Shown piece after piece: positions 9,729 through 19,570 of a DNA stretch of 64,000 bases; within the stretch, counting starts at the first letter, position 1; each line of letters begins with the position of its first letter. The notes under the pieces are model-generated. The model saw only the letters and a list, made by a program, of their open reading frames with translations. It was not told the origin of the DNA and did no database searches. This DNA comes from Aradus depressus. Its lineage: Eukaryota > Arthropoda > Insecta > Hemiptera > Aradidae. The stretch is from NCBI GenBank assembly GCA_963662175.1, contig OY759225.1, positions 13,757,601 through 13,821,600 on the forward strand, read 5' to 3'. Position numbers and translations under genes: made by a program.

Positions 9729-10480
9729 TGAAATGAAATTAAAAATAATCTTTATTCTGGGACATACGTCCCCTAAGAATAATAACATAAAAAATATACA
9801 AGAGTATACAAGTATCAACCAGTTGAGAAGAATAAATATAGAATAAAATAAAAGAGGTCTCTAGAAGTAAATAGTAAATGTTAAAAACAGGCAATCAGTA
9901 AAACAATATAATAAACTAGTGAAAATAATAAAGAGAAATAAATATAGAAAAATTAGGAAAACAAGAAACATGATAACAATAATGACTTGTATATGAATGA
10001 ATTGTAAAAAACTGGACTGATGAAACAGAAGAGTAACAATCGGTCCAGTGGGGTGAGAGACTTATAGGGAGACGAGAACTATCTCATAGGAGGAATCAGA
10101 GGTTTGCTGAGTTAGGAGATAATGGGAAAGTAGGGACTTAAATGAAAGAAGAGAAGGAGCATGGCGAATCTGGAGAGGGAGAGAGTTCCTGGATAAGGAA
10201 GGAGTTGTGGTAGGTTGTTGTCCTGTGGGAAGGGAGATAAAGTTCATAGGGACGGGATCTGGTGACTTTCTGGTGGATATGGGATTTAAATTGGAGCATT
10301 TGGAAGATGTAGGAGGACTTTTGGGAAGATATGGTTTGATAGAGAAAGGAGCTCAGGAAATATTGTCGACGAGAGGATGGGAAGAGCCATTTTAGGTCGG
10401 TGTAGGAACTAGTAATAGAGGAGTGTCTGGGGAGCCCGAAAATGAATCTTAGAAAGGAATTCATGACTCGGTTTGGTTGG
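9729..10480 (-). mobile_element. LINE 3' fragment with reverse-transcriptase C-terminus
   Basis: The minus strand encodes a typical LINE ORF2 tail: NSFLRFIFGLPRHSSITSSY, then LKWLFPSSRRQYFL, SYIFQMLQFKSHIHQKVTRS and LPSHRTTTYHNSFL, with a later frame change. The AT-rich 3' UTR ends at about 9729. No RT catalytic domain remains, so it is a 5'-truncated dead copy. The clade is not resolved by eye. Confidence 0.75.
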
Positions 10481-11170
10481 AGTTAATTCGCGGGACCGGA
10501 TCATATCTGCTCTTCAGCCGGTTTGTCGACTTCTACGTGCTGTGGAATCGCCCTTCAACCCGTCATAGACTCAATTATGCCCTACTCTGATCCTGAGCTC
10601 CCCACAAGGTTCCACTGACGGGTGATGCTGCACATGTGCAAGGTGCACCACAGTTGCAGTTGAGATTAGTTCCTGGCCTGGGATGAACGTCTGGTGGGGG
10701 AAAACTGTCGGTCTAGCATGCGGGAATGATTGACAGCCAGTCCAGTCACATTTCAGTAGTGTCACATGAGTTCTCTCGCGTAAGCATAATGTGTTTTCAC
10801 GTAAACCACACTGATTTAAGTGAAACTAATTCAGATAGTATCATAATTGTTTATATTGTTACATATCATATATTCTCTATATTATATATCATATATTACT
10901 ATAATATTGTATATTACTCTCTCGAAGTAGGGATGATATTATATTTATTTAATGAATTGTTTAATTCATTACAATGAACAGTTTTATGTTATTATTTTCG
11001 ATGATCGTTTTTGAATACCAAATTATTATTTAAATAAGATTTTTTTTTTATATCCGGGATACAAACCCCAAATTTGGGCTCTATTTTGAAATGATCCTCT
11101 AGCGATTTAAGGGAAACGCTGTACAGAAATTAGGTTTGTTTAGTTTTAGCGAACATCTAGTTGTATCGTT
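10481..11170. other. Interval without a recognised gene
   Basis: 10481-10780 is of higher GC with short open frames on both strands, none recognisable. 10830-11170 is AT-rich. It could hold an unrecognised exon or untranslated sequence; nothing supports one. Confidence 0.35.
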
Positions 11171-11689
11171 TACTTCCGCAGTATATATATTCTTTATACT
11201 GGAAGTTATGTAATAGGTCAAAAATTTGATTCTTAGATTTCAACGGAATTTCATGTTTCCCGACCTCATAATTTCAAAAAAAAAAAAAAAAGTGTATGTT
11301 GGTCTGTGAACACGATAACTCCCGATAGAATGAATGTATCGAAATTTTATATGTATATTCAAAGCCCTCTAAGAACAACTATTGATTTTCAGTCAAATCG
11401 GCCGAAGGGAAGGAGGAATTAGGGAGGAGGCTTTATAATGTAAATTCAAAGCTCTATAAGGACGACACCTATCAATTGATAAGCGTGGGGCTCAACTCAA
11501 TAACTCCCGATGTAATAATGTATCGACATAAAAATTTATATTTAAATCAAAACCCCATAAGGACGGCATCTATTATTTTTCCGTAAAATCGGTCGAGTGG
11601 GAGAGGGAAGAGACGGGCGGCTCGACTCACTCCAATAACTGGCAATGTAATCAATGTATCGATACAAAATTTATTATGGGTACAATAGT

Positions 11690-11878
11690 TATTATAACTC
11701 ATGCCCGGGCTTTAACTACGAGATCAAATGGCCCACTACCAGAAGGCTCTTTCGTCTTTAACGAGTAGCTGACATTGTACAGGGTCGGGCCGTCGTTTAA
11801 CGTCTCATCCAAAGGACGTCATATTTAAGGTTTTATCACCTCTCAGATTAAAAACCTAAGGGCCTCGGCCGGTTTTCG
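11690..11878 (-). mobile_element. SINE1, internally deleted, seed of the minisatellite
   Basis: SINE1 antisense blocks (CATGCCCGGGCTTTAACTAC, GACATTGTACAGGGTCGG, CTAAGGGCCTCGGCCGG) with deletions. The B-box side runs straight into TTTTCGTATTATGTGTAACT, which becomes part of the tandem unit that follows. Confidence 0.8.
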
Positions 11879-12671
11879 TATTATGTGTAACTGGCCCTGA
11901 AACATTAAACAATTTTAATAAAAAAAATTTCAAAAAAACTTCAAACATTAAAGGGTTGGGACCCGAGTGTTTTCGTTCTGTATACTTAGTCAATATAGCC
12001 CATATATCTCAAATTAAGTTCAAAAAATTAAGTTAGAAAATTAAAAACCTAAGGGCCTCGGCCGGTTTTTGTATTATGTGTAACTGGCCCTAAGTCAATA
12101 AAAAAATTGAAAAAAAAAAAAATTGAAAAAAACTTTAAACATTAATGGTTGTGACCCGAAGTAGTATACTGTCTGTATACTAAGTCAATATAGCCCATAT
12201 ACGTCAAATATTAAGTCAAAAAATTAAAAACCTAAGGGCCTCGGCCGAGTTTCGTTTTATGTGTAACTGGCCCTAAGTCATTAAACAATTAAAAACCTAT
12301 GGGCCTCGGCCGAGTTTCGTTTTATGTGTAACTGGCCCTAAGGCATTAAACAATTAAAAACCTATGGGCCTCGGCCGGGTTTCGTATTATGTGTAACTGG
12401 CCCTAAGTCATTAAACAATTAAAAACCTAAGGGCCTCGGCCGAGTTTCGTTTTATGTGTAACTGGCCCTAAGGCATTAAACAATTAAAAACCTATGGGCC
12501 TCGGCCGGGTTTCGTATTATGTATAACTGGCCCTAAGTCATTAAAAAATTAAAAACCTAAGGGCCTCGGCCGAGTTTCGTTTTATGTGTAACTGGCCCTA
12601 AGTCATTAAAAAATTAAAAACCTAAGGGCCTCGGCCGGGTTTCGTATTATGTGTAACTGGCCCTAAGTCAT
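11850..12671. repeat. Minisatellite derived from SINE1 (65-bp and ~185-bp units)
   Basis: Seven head-to-tail units of exactly 65 bp start at 12226, 12291, 12356, 12421, 12486, 12551 and 12616. Each contains CCTAAGGGCCTCGGCCG, TTTCGT, ATGTGTAACTGGCCCTAAG. The same core occurs at 11851 and 12042, spaced about 185 bp with AT-rich filler. AAGGGCCTCGGYCGGGTTTCG is the SINE1 B-box region, so the array grew from a SINE. Confidence 0.9.
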
Positions 12672-12872
12672 TTGAAAAAATATTAAAAATAATTGTAATA
12701 AAAAAATTTCAAAAAACTTTAAATATTAAAGGGTTGTTTATTGTGTGTTTATTGTCTGTATACTAAGTCAATATGCCCATATATGTCAAATATTAAGTTT
12801 TAGGGGTTGAATGGCTTTGGAGGGAGTGCGAAAATATAATTGATTAATTACTTGTGGGGAAGTACATAGACG

Positions 12873-13424
12873 GTTCTGTACTTCAAATTTCACTCAAATT
12901 TGTTCAAACAATTTGTCTGATCAAAACACATACTATTCGTCTTATGTTTTTTTTCTTTAGGAATATTTCAGGTACTCTGAAAATAAAAGTGAACTTGTAT
13001 GTTTTTTTTTTTTGGTAATAGATTACGTAAAGTCACTCCCTCTCCACTCTTTTATTCCATACACCTCTGTGAATAATGTGATGTCATCTGCATACATACT
13101 GTACTCGACGTTCCTTTTTAAGGAAGTGAAGTGTTCCGTTCAATAAAATTATAAATTAGCTCTCGTTTCAAAGGTGGTCTAGATCTTTGAGTTCTTTCTG
13201 TTTGCAAGTGCTTTTCTCAATAAGGGCACAGGTTCAAATGTGAAGATTTGAAATTCAAATAATTTGATTTTTTTTGATAGGAAAGCGTGATGTAATGCTT
13301 CTTCATGAAAATTTGCATAGAAACTGCAAAAAAATTATGATCACTTTTATTTCGTCAGCTATTCGAAGTTCGGAATTTTGTTTTCCGACACCCTGATTTC
13401 AAAAATTTTAAAAAAAATGTCGGG
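12873..13424. other. AT-rich interval, no gene seen
   Basis: No coding frame or repeat recognised, apart from a short DR1-like scrap near 13380. Confidence 0.4.
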
Positions 13425-13609
13425 GAATCACCATGTACTTCCTCAAAACGATTTCATCTTTTAACTTTCCTTGACTTACTTAAGGAGATTCTGAATCCTC
13501 ATACTAAATTTTGTGTCGATAAATTTATTATGTCGGCAATTATTGGAGATTTTGAGTTGAAATCTCCTATCTTTCCCCCTTCTCTTCTTCCGGTTCCGCT
13601 GGGCAATAA

Positions 13610-14218
13610 AGGCGGCCACACACGCTCCGGTTTGCCTGTACAGGTATACCTGTGCAGGCAAACCTGTACAGGCGTGAGCTCACACACGCTACGGTGAAAG
13701 TGTGCAGGTTTCAGTTCAAATCATGGCATCGGAGAGCGATGTGATAGCGCTTGCAGACCTTTTTTATGATAAAAACAGAACAGAAGACCCATCGAAAGAA
13801 CCGTCAAAAATGGAGAAAAAATTGGTTGCTAAAAAGGGCAATATTTAGTCATATAAATCTGCTAAATGAATTGAAATTTGAACCAAAGGATTATTGAGAT
13901 TATTTGAGAATGAACGAAATGGTGGTACACCATATTTTTTATTTTCCATAAACTGGGTTCACTCTTATACGTCTCAATAAACTACACCATAACTTTTTTT
14001 GACAAGTTTTGCTTAGATATTTTCTGTTGAACTAATATAAACAAAGAAAACAAATGTAAACAAAAAAGTGGAAGTGGAAATGTAAAGAAACCTGCACTTT
14101 TGCAACCTGGCAAAACCTTGTCTCACTGCGTAGCTTATCTGCGGTGGTTCCCCTACACGGTCCAGTTTGCCTGCAAAGGTGTACCTGCGCAGGCAAACCG
14201 GAGAGTGTGTGGCTGCCT
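13610..14218 (+). mobile_element. Non-autonomous PIF/Harbinger-like element
   Basis: The ends AGGCGGCCACACACGCTCCG and (inverted) AGGCAGCCACACACTCTCCG continue as GTTTGCCTG..CAGG on both sides, giving TIRs of about 50 bp. Inside the left end are repeated palindromic CCTGTACAGG/CCTGTGCAGG motifs. Flanks are TAA on the left and TAG on the right, close to the TWA target of the superfamily but not identical. It carries a transposase-like N-terminal remnant (13723-13921). Confidence 0.75.
13723..13921 (+). pseudogene. PIF/Harbinger-like transposase N-terminal remnant
   Basis: An ATG opens MASESDVIALADLFYDKN and runs to an early TAG. In a shifted frame follow HINLLNELKFEPKDY, a stop, then DYLRMNEM. 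The pattern (L)LNELxxEPxDYxxYLRM is familiar from the N-terminal half of PIF/Harbinger transposases. The catalytic region is absent. Broken by one frameshift and two stops. Confidence 0.55.
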
Positions 14219-14449
14219 TAGTATCGTTATTATGTGGGATTTTAATTTACGTAGATCATTTTGAGATCAGGATGTTGATAACATAAAATTCCGGGGAAAA
14301 CTCAACTTCGAATTTTTCATCAATGGCAATGCACTTTTTCACCGCGAAATAATAATTTTTTGCTTTCCTTTGGCTTCTAAATTTTTATAATGAATTTTTT
14401 TTGATACTTTTGTTCCTTTTATTGCCTTCTGCCGATTTTGCTACATGTA

Positions 14450-14735
14450 TAAAATTTCGTGTCGATACATTCATTACTTCGGCAGATATTGCGTTTTTTG
14501 TGTTGAGCATCTCCTCCTCTTTGCTGTCGATGTAATGAATGTATTAACAACAAATTCTATATGTAAGCTCAACGTTCTGTAGGGACGACATCTATTAATT
14601 TTCAGCGGAATCAGTCGAAGGAGAGAGAGAGAGAGGGATCAGAGATGGGCTCAACTCAAAAATCACAATAACTGCCGATGTAATGAATGTATCAATACTA
14701 AATTTAGTTTGAGGATTTAGAAGTCGCTGTGTGAC
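14450..14735. repeat. DR1 pieces in inverted arrangement
   Basis: 14450-14520 is antisense (TGTCGATACATTCATTACTT) and 14525-14735 is sense (GATGTAATGAATGTATTAAC, TTTTCAGCGGAATCAGTCG, ATAACTGCCGATGTAATGAA). They make a local palindrome just upstream of the Ly6-like exon. Confidence 0.65.
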
Positions 14736-14857
14736 CTGTGGATTGTCAACTAAATCTGAAGAAATCGATACATTACCTGTAATTTGAACGAAATTTTTTA
14801 GCAAAAACTGCGTCTTACAATTATCAACTAATCGTTTTCCTTTCCTGCCTACACTAG

Positions 14858-15203
14858 AGAAGACAAACGCCCCCTCTGCACCATCGAGTACTGGCGACAC
14901 ATCAACATAACGGAAAAACGTAGTTTGGAAATCTCCTGCCCGAGGTCAATGTCGGTGTTCTGCCTCCTGCTGGTCCAGGTCACCTCACAGGGCGAGATGA
15001 ACACGACCCGCGGCTGCAGCGGTCCCCGGGATGCTGTTCTAGGTCGTACCCTTCATCCAGGCTGTGCGCCTACCCGTCACGGCTTCGTCTGCATGTGTGA
15101 CTCTTCTCTCTGCAATCGTGCAGTACCCTTCATCAAGACGACTTGTTCCTGGTTGGCACTCATTGCAATCCCACATTTATTTCGTCAAATATACTTTTTT
15201 TGA
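14858..15203 (+). CDS. Probable last exon of a Ly6/uPAR-type three-finger protein
   Basis: A pyrimidine-rich tract (CGTTTTCCTTTCCTGCCTAC) ending ACTAG marks a 3' splice site at 14857. From 14859 the frame stays open for 114 codons to TGA at 15201-15203. It contains RPLCTIEYWRHINITEKR, SLEISCPRSMSVFC, NTTRGCSGPRD, LHPGCAPTRHGFVCMCDSSL and CNRA. The CxCDxxLCN ending after spaced cysteines is the hallmark of the Ly6/uPAR fold (CxC...CN). A hydrophobic tail (SWLALIAIPHLF) follows, as in a GPI-anchor signal, so the protein would sit outside the plasma membrane; insect relatives modulate channels or form septate junctions. The exons with the signal peptide and first cysteines were not found. The exon is GC-rich in AT-rich surroundings. 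Product unknown; an ordinary chance frame is less likely. Confidence 0.62.
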
Positions 15204-15270
15204 TGTGTAATAGTGTAATTGCTGAAATTTTTTGTCCGGTAAAACTCAATATATAACGTAATTTTTATAA

Positions 15271-15388
15271 AGAATTTCAAACGAGAGCATATGGTTATAA
15301 TATCTACTCTTCAAAATGAACTTTTTAGTTCAACCGTGAGGAAAATCGGATGAGTCGTTTCAGAGCTACATTGCAAAATCACCACCCC
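15271..15388 (+). repeat. Dispersed repeat, inverted partner at 16208-16355
   Basis: Contains GAGAGCATATGGTTATAATA, AAATGAACTTTTTAGTTCAA and AAAATCGGATGAGTCGTTTC. The reverse complement of 16208-16355 shows the same order. It starts about 70 bp after the Ly6-like stop codon and so may lie in the 3' UTR. Confidence 0.7.
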
Positions 15389-15410
15389 TGACGCAGCACT
15401 GAGAAGAGTT

Positions 15411-15643
15411 AGTTATTGTGGACTCATGCCCGGGCTTTGACTACGAGGTCACATCGCCTACTACCAGAGCGTCTAGGGGGAGTCCTAGATTTGTTAAACC
15501 TAGGTTTATGTACCTGACATCGGACAAGCTCGTTTAATTCCCATCCGACGGCGTGCTAGATAAAAAACTTTATGGCCTCGGCCGGAATTCGAACCCGCGA
15601 TTTTCGTAGACAAGCACGCTACCTATGAGCTACCGGCGCCCTT
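15411..15643 (-). mobile_element. SINE1, deleted copy
   Basis: Tail block GACTCATGCCCGGGCTTTGA, shortened body, B box (GGAATTCGAACCCGCG as printed), and head GAGCTACCGGCGCCC. About 110 bp of the body are missing. Confidence 0.82.
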
Positions 15644-15720
15644 CACTGAAAGGATATTTTGACCATATAATCAGTTTTTGTCACTATTCAGCTTTTTGGT
15701 GCTTGAAATTTAGTATTTTA

Positions 15721-16083
15721 CTAGCAGTAATACCCGGCGTTGCCCGGGGAACTTTGACTTTTCTCCTAATATCTCGCGTTCGAATCCATTTCAATTCTTC
15801 AATAGTACATTCATGATGTTATAATTTTCAATTATTCATACGGAATAACGCTTATAGTCCTTCAACGGCAGACATCCCAGCTAGTAAGTTTTTAGGACCC
15901 CTGGGCACCATGGCTAGTACGCGCCATTCAACGGCGGAAACCACAGCTAGTGAATACTTAGCATCAGTGGACGTCCTAGCCAGTGCGTACTTGAGAACGC
16001 TTGTGACCACCAGGTTGATTAAAACATAGACTTCAACCATCCTGGAGCTAAAACTAATTTATTCAAAAAGATTTCTCATTAGG
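15721..16083 (-). mobile_element. Helitron-like element, 3' part
   Basis: Read on the minus strand it ends CCCGGGCAACGCCGGGT, ATTACTG, CTAG followed by T. This is a GC-rich hairpin 11-12 bp before a CTAG terminus, as in Helitrons. It matches the + copy at 55319-55712 over the terminal 110 bp and again beyond 16020. Between these it has about 150 bp, with repeated ACTAGC..GTTGAA motifs, that the other copy lacks. The 5' end is truncated. Confidence 0.75.
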
Positions 16084-16207
16084 TCAGACGATCTAATATT
16101 TCCCTCTATTCGTGTTCTCGTATTTTTCTCCGCTATAAGCTGAAAAACTTCTTTAAATAACATTAAATTTAGAAACTTATAAAAAGAAAAACTTTTCGGT
16201 ACTGTTT

Positions 16208-16355
16208 CAGGGCTGGTTGGTTATTCATCCTGATTTTGCAATGATGTAGCTCTGGAACGGCTTATCCGATTTTTTTCGGGTTTGAATTAAAATGTTCATT
16301 TTTCAATGTGTATTAAAAACATGAAACAAAAACCATATTCTCTCATTTGGATTTC
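16208..16355 (-). repeat. Dispersed repeat, inverted partner of 15271-15388
   Basis: Antisense match including CGGCTTATCCGATTTTTTTC and CATATTCTCTCATTTGG. Unclassified. Confidence 0.7.
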
Positions 16356-16773
16356 ATGACCCAAATTTTATTCTAGATTTTGATTATGGTATTGGACCTA
16401 ATCACAATATTCAAAATATTGTAGCAAATTTTGGGGTGAGCATTTGTGGGATACCCTATATATATATTTTATTTTTCATTTTTAGTTATATGTAGTTGAA
16501 AAGCATATATGAGTTTGTTGAGTCCCTCCGGGTCGCATATTTCCATAACCGTACGAAGCCAGAATCTAACCTAGTCGAGCCTCCTGATTGACAAGCTGGC
16601 CGTCTCTAGCACCTTGGATGCTGTGCAATAAGAACAGCGAAAATTTTGTATTGATCAAAGTGTTTGTGATATTTTTCTCTCGACTGGTGCCTTTCAGATG
16701 CTTTCTAATCGTGAAGAGCACAATGCAATATACGGGAACAATATGTGCTTTCTTAGGGCTTATTGGGTTGAGT
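16356..16773. other. Interval with no gene seen
   Basis: Mostly AT-rich with a short GC-richer stretch near 16520-16620. Short open frames without recognisable similarity. Confidence 0.4.
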
Positions 16774-17400
16774 AAAAGTTAAAGTTTAACTGTGGAGGGT
16801 TCAGGAAAAGTTAAAGTTTATCTATGGAGGGTTCAGGAAAAGTTAAAGTTTAACTGTGGAGGGTTCAGGAAAAGTTAAAGTTTAACTGTGGAGGGTTCAG
16901 GAAAAGTTAAAGCTTAACTGTGGAGGGTTCAGGAAAAGTTAAAGTTTATCTATGGAGGGTTCAGGAAAAGTTAAAGTTTAACTGTGGAGGGTTCAGGAAA
17001 AGTTAAAGTTTATCTATGGAGGGTTCAGGAAAAGTTAAAGTTTAACTGTGGAGGGTTCAGGAAAAGTTAAAGTTTAACTGTGGAGGGTTCAGGAAAAGTT
17101 AAAGTTTATCTATGGAGGGTTCAGGAAAAGTTAAAGTTTAACTGTGGAGGGTTCAGGAAAAGTTAAAGTTTAACTGTGGAGGGTTCAGGAAAAGTTAAAG
17201 ATTAAGTGTGGAGGGTTCAGGAAAAGTTAAAGTTTAACTGTGGAGGGTTGAGGAAAAGTTAAAGTTTATCTGTAGAGGGTTCAGGAAAAGTTAAAGTTTA
17301 TCTGTGGAGGGTTCAGGAAAAGTTAAAGTTTAACTGTGGAGGGTTCAGGAAAAGTTAAAGTTTAACTGTGTGGAGGGTTCAGGAAAAGTTAAAGTTTAAA
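16774..17400 (+). repeat. 32-bp minisatellite, about 19 units
   Basis: The unit is AAAAGTTAAAG, TTTAACTGTGGAGGG, TTCAGG (32 bp). Starts advance by exactly 32 bp from 16774 to 17384, apart from one unit with a 2-bp insertion near 17370. Two unit types, TTTAACTGTGG and TTTATCTATGG, are interspersed in a pattern that suggests duplication of multi-unit blocks. Confidence 0.95.
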
Positions 17401-17644
17401 TTAAAGTCTGAGAGAGCACATTGTAAAAATTTAAAAATAATTATATTGAGAACTATATCATGACTAGAAACATTAAACAGCCAAATTAATAATAATAATA
17501 ACCGTAATAATAACAAATATTAAATATAGATACTTGAAAAAAAAATTATAATAAAAGAAGTATATAAAATGAAATATTAAACAATTGTATGAAAGTATGT
17601 CAGTGTATTGTGCTTTTTGTGAAGAACTGTTGTCCTTAATACCC
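17401..17644. other. AT-rich interval
   Basis: Non-coding; contains (AAT)n-like stretches at 17485-17560. Confidence 0.5.
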
Positions 17645-18132
17645 TGGCTTCCATCTATTTTTCAATTTATTTCTATCTATTTCATTGAACAGAATGGGGC
17701 CGTGGATGAGACCCTGGGGAATTCCTGCACCAATGTTCCGACGACCTCTAAGGCAAGTCCTGACTTTAACCTCAACCCTTCTAGTTAGTTAATGTGACTC
17801 ATGCTCGGGCTTTAACAACGAGGTCAGATCGCCTACTACCAAAGCGCTCGTCGCTCTGGGAGACATGAGCCGGGCTCTACTCTGGGAGTTCTAAATTTTG
17901 CCTACTTGTCTTTAACGACTGACATTGTACAGGCTCGGGACCATGGTTTAACGTCCCATCCGAACCCTTCTATCAGTGAAGTCAAGATAGTCTACACACA
18001 TTGATTTGTGGGTTCCTGGATTGACTTCCTCTGAACCATTTGATGAGTGACTCTCTGTCACTATGTGGAATTTGTTAGTATTGATTGCAGAGTTGTATAT
18101 TGTACTCATGTTATCCAACACCTGAAGGACCA
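17645..18132 (-). pseudogene. LINE reverse-transcriptase fragment, split by a SINE
   Basis: After removing the SINE1 at 17784-17962, the minus strand reads continuously: VDYLDFTDRRVEVKVRTCLR, GRRNIGAGIPQGLIHGPILF, NEIDRNKLKNRWKPG. GxPQGxxxGPxLF is reverse-transcriptase motif 4 of non-LTR elements. The YxDD block is not present. It is a small dead LINE piece of unresolved clade. Confidence 0.75.
17784..17962 (-). mobile_element. SINE1, short copy with 10-bp TSD inside LINE
   Basis: SINE1 blocks GACTCATGCTCGGGC, CGCCTACTACCAAAGCGCTC and GTACAGGCTCGGGACCATGG. AACCCTTCTA is repeated at 17774-17783 and 17963-17972, and removing one copy with the SINE restores the LINE reading frame. The tRNA-like head is missing, so it is 5'-truncated on insertion. 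Confidence 0.88.
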
Positions 18133-18325
18133 TATTAAGCGATGGTCCCGAGCATGTACGATGTCAGGCACTCGTTAAAGAGCCTTACCCTAAGTGAATA
18201 ATTTATGATATGCAAATTTAAGCCTCCTATATTTGAGTTGGGCTCATGTTCACCGGAGTGACGAAAGAGCGCTTTGTTAGTAGGCGATATGACGTTATAG
18301 TTAAAGCTCTGGCATCATAATAACT
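18133..18325 (+). mobile_element. SINE1 fragment, sense
   Basis: From TTAAGCGATGGTCCCGAGC to GTAGGCGATATGACGTTATAG, with divergence in the middle. The head is absent. Confidence 0.78.
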
Positions 18326-18347
18326 AACTTTACTGTTCTATGTACAA

Positions 18348-19051
18348 TAGGGTGGAACGAAAAAATCACCTTTTGATTTTTAATTTGCAATAGCGCGGAA
18401 AAGTTGCCTTTTAGTGTAGATAAGATAAATAAAAAATATGGAAAATATTGGAGTACGTCTTGAGGTGCCGCAAGGACCTTTAAGTTTCATAAAAACACAC
18501 TTTTTTGGAACTTTTTCAAAGATTTTTGCGTGTCTCGATTATGTGATTTTTAATTTGGAATAGCGCAGAAAAGTTGCCTTTTAGTGTAGAGAAGATAAAT
18601 TAAAAATATGAAAAATATTGGAGTACGTCTTGAGGTGCCGCAAGGACCAGTTTAATGTGGCAATGAAGTAGAAACAAACATTTTGCAGCTGTAACATTTG
18701 TAATCATTAAGGATACAGAAGTAAGAAATACAAAGTTTGACATTACAAAATATTTTTTATTTTTATTATATTTTATAATTAATAATTTTTTCCAATTCTA
18801 ATGCTTATATATATATTTAAAACCATCTTTTGTAACATTATATGTACGAGAAATTCATAAAAAATAATTTATCAAAGTTTAAAATTTTTCAATTTTTTTA
18901 CAAACTTTAAGCTCTTTGCGGCACCTCAAGATGTTGTAGTATTGCAACCAATTTTTTTAAATTCTTTTTGAACTTAAAAGGCAACTTTTCTCCACTATTA
19001 CCAAACTAATAACTAAAAAAAATTTTAAAAGGCCATTTTCGTTCCACCCTA
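18348..19051. mobile_element. hAT-type MITE with 8-bp TSD
   Basis: Ends TAGGGTGGAACGAAAA and its inverse are flanked by exact 8-bp duplications ATGTACAA (18340-18347 and 19052-19059), the hAT target length. Inside, a block of about 100 bp (GTTGCCTTTTAGTGTAGA through GAGGTGCCGCAAGGACC) occurs twice in tandem (18376-18475, 18543-18650), and an inverted version lies at 18912-18985. No coding sequence. Confidence 0.88.
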
Positions 19052-19119
19052 ATGTACAAGAGTAAACTTTCATCATACGGACTACGCATAATATAATAAT
19101 GTCTGATTAAACACATTAT

Positions 19120-19570
19120 CAGGGACGTAGCTACTGCAGTAGCAGTTGTAGCCAATAGCCCCCGGGCCCCAATCAAAAAATCTTAAAATGTTATCCATAG
19201 TCATATTGATAAAAGCCAAGCCTAAATTTCTAAATTAAAACATTAAAAATTATCTTAGAACCGTGGGACAAGGACGGCTGTCGGACTTAATGCTGTCCAT
19301 AGAAAAAGACTAACTTGAGAAACTAAAATCTCTCTTCAGCTATGGATGATATAATATAGTAGAAAGTTGTAGTTGACACATAGCCGTTCGCCAAAAAAAA
19401 GGCAAGAAAAGTACCTATTTAACCACTAGAATATTTTTTTTATAATTAAATTTTTGAATATATATTGTTGTTTTTGTTATTTTCAAATATATTTTGTTTA
19501 TGCGAGTTTTTTTTGTTTATTTTCCGAAAGGGATTGATATAGTGCCCACTCAGAGCTAGCTACATCACTG
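19120..19570. mobile_element. hAT-like MITE
   Basis: Left end CAGGGACGTAGCTACTGC, right end (inverted) CAGTGATGTAGCTAGCTC. The neighbouring octamers CACATTAT and GTCATTAT agree at 6 of 8 positions, consistent with an old 8-bp duplication. Non-coding interior. Confidence 0.7.

Larger units (their letters stand above)
11171..12872 (+). repeat. DR1 copy split by a SINE1 remnant and a minisatellite
   Basis: Starts at the DR1 5' end (CTGGAAGTTATGTAATAGG), carries the TCAACGGAATTTCATGTTTC block and two or three sub-repeats to about 11690. It resumes at about 12805 (TGGCTTTGGAGGGAG) and ends GGGGAAGTACATAG. The inserted 1.1 kb derives from SINE1. Confidence 0.75.
13425..14322 (-). repeat. DR1 copy, antisense, split by a Harbinger-like element
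   Basis: DR1 reads from GGGGAATCACCATGTACTTCC through TGTCGATAAATTTATTATG to the GGTTCCGCTGG block at about 13603. It resumes after the transposon with TTATTATGTGGGATTTTAAT and ends AAAACTCAACTTCGAATTTTTC. Confidence 0.7.

Noticed and set aside
12226..12671. CRISPR-like array (regular repeats)
   Set aside because: Units are contiguous with no unique spacers, eukaryotic context, and derived from a SINE. The same applies to 16774-17400 and 32937-33611.
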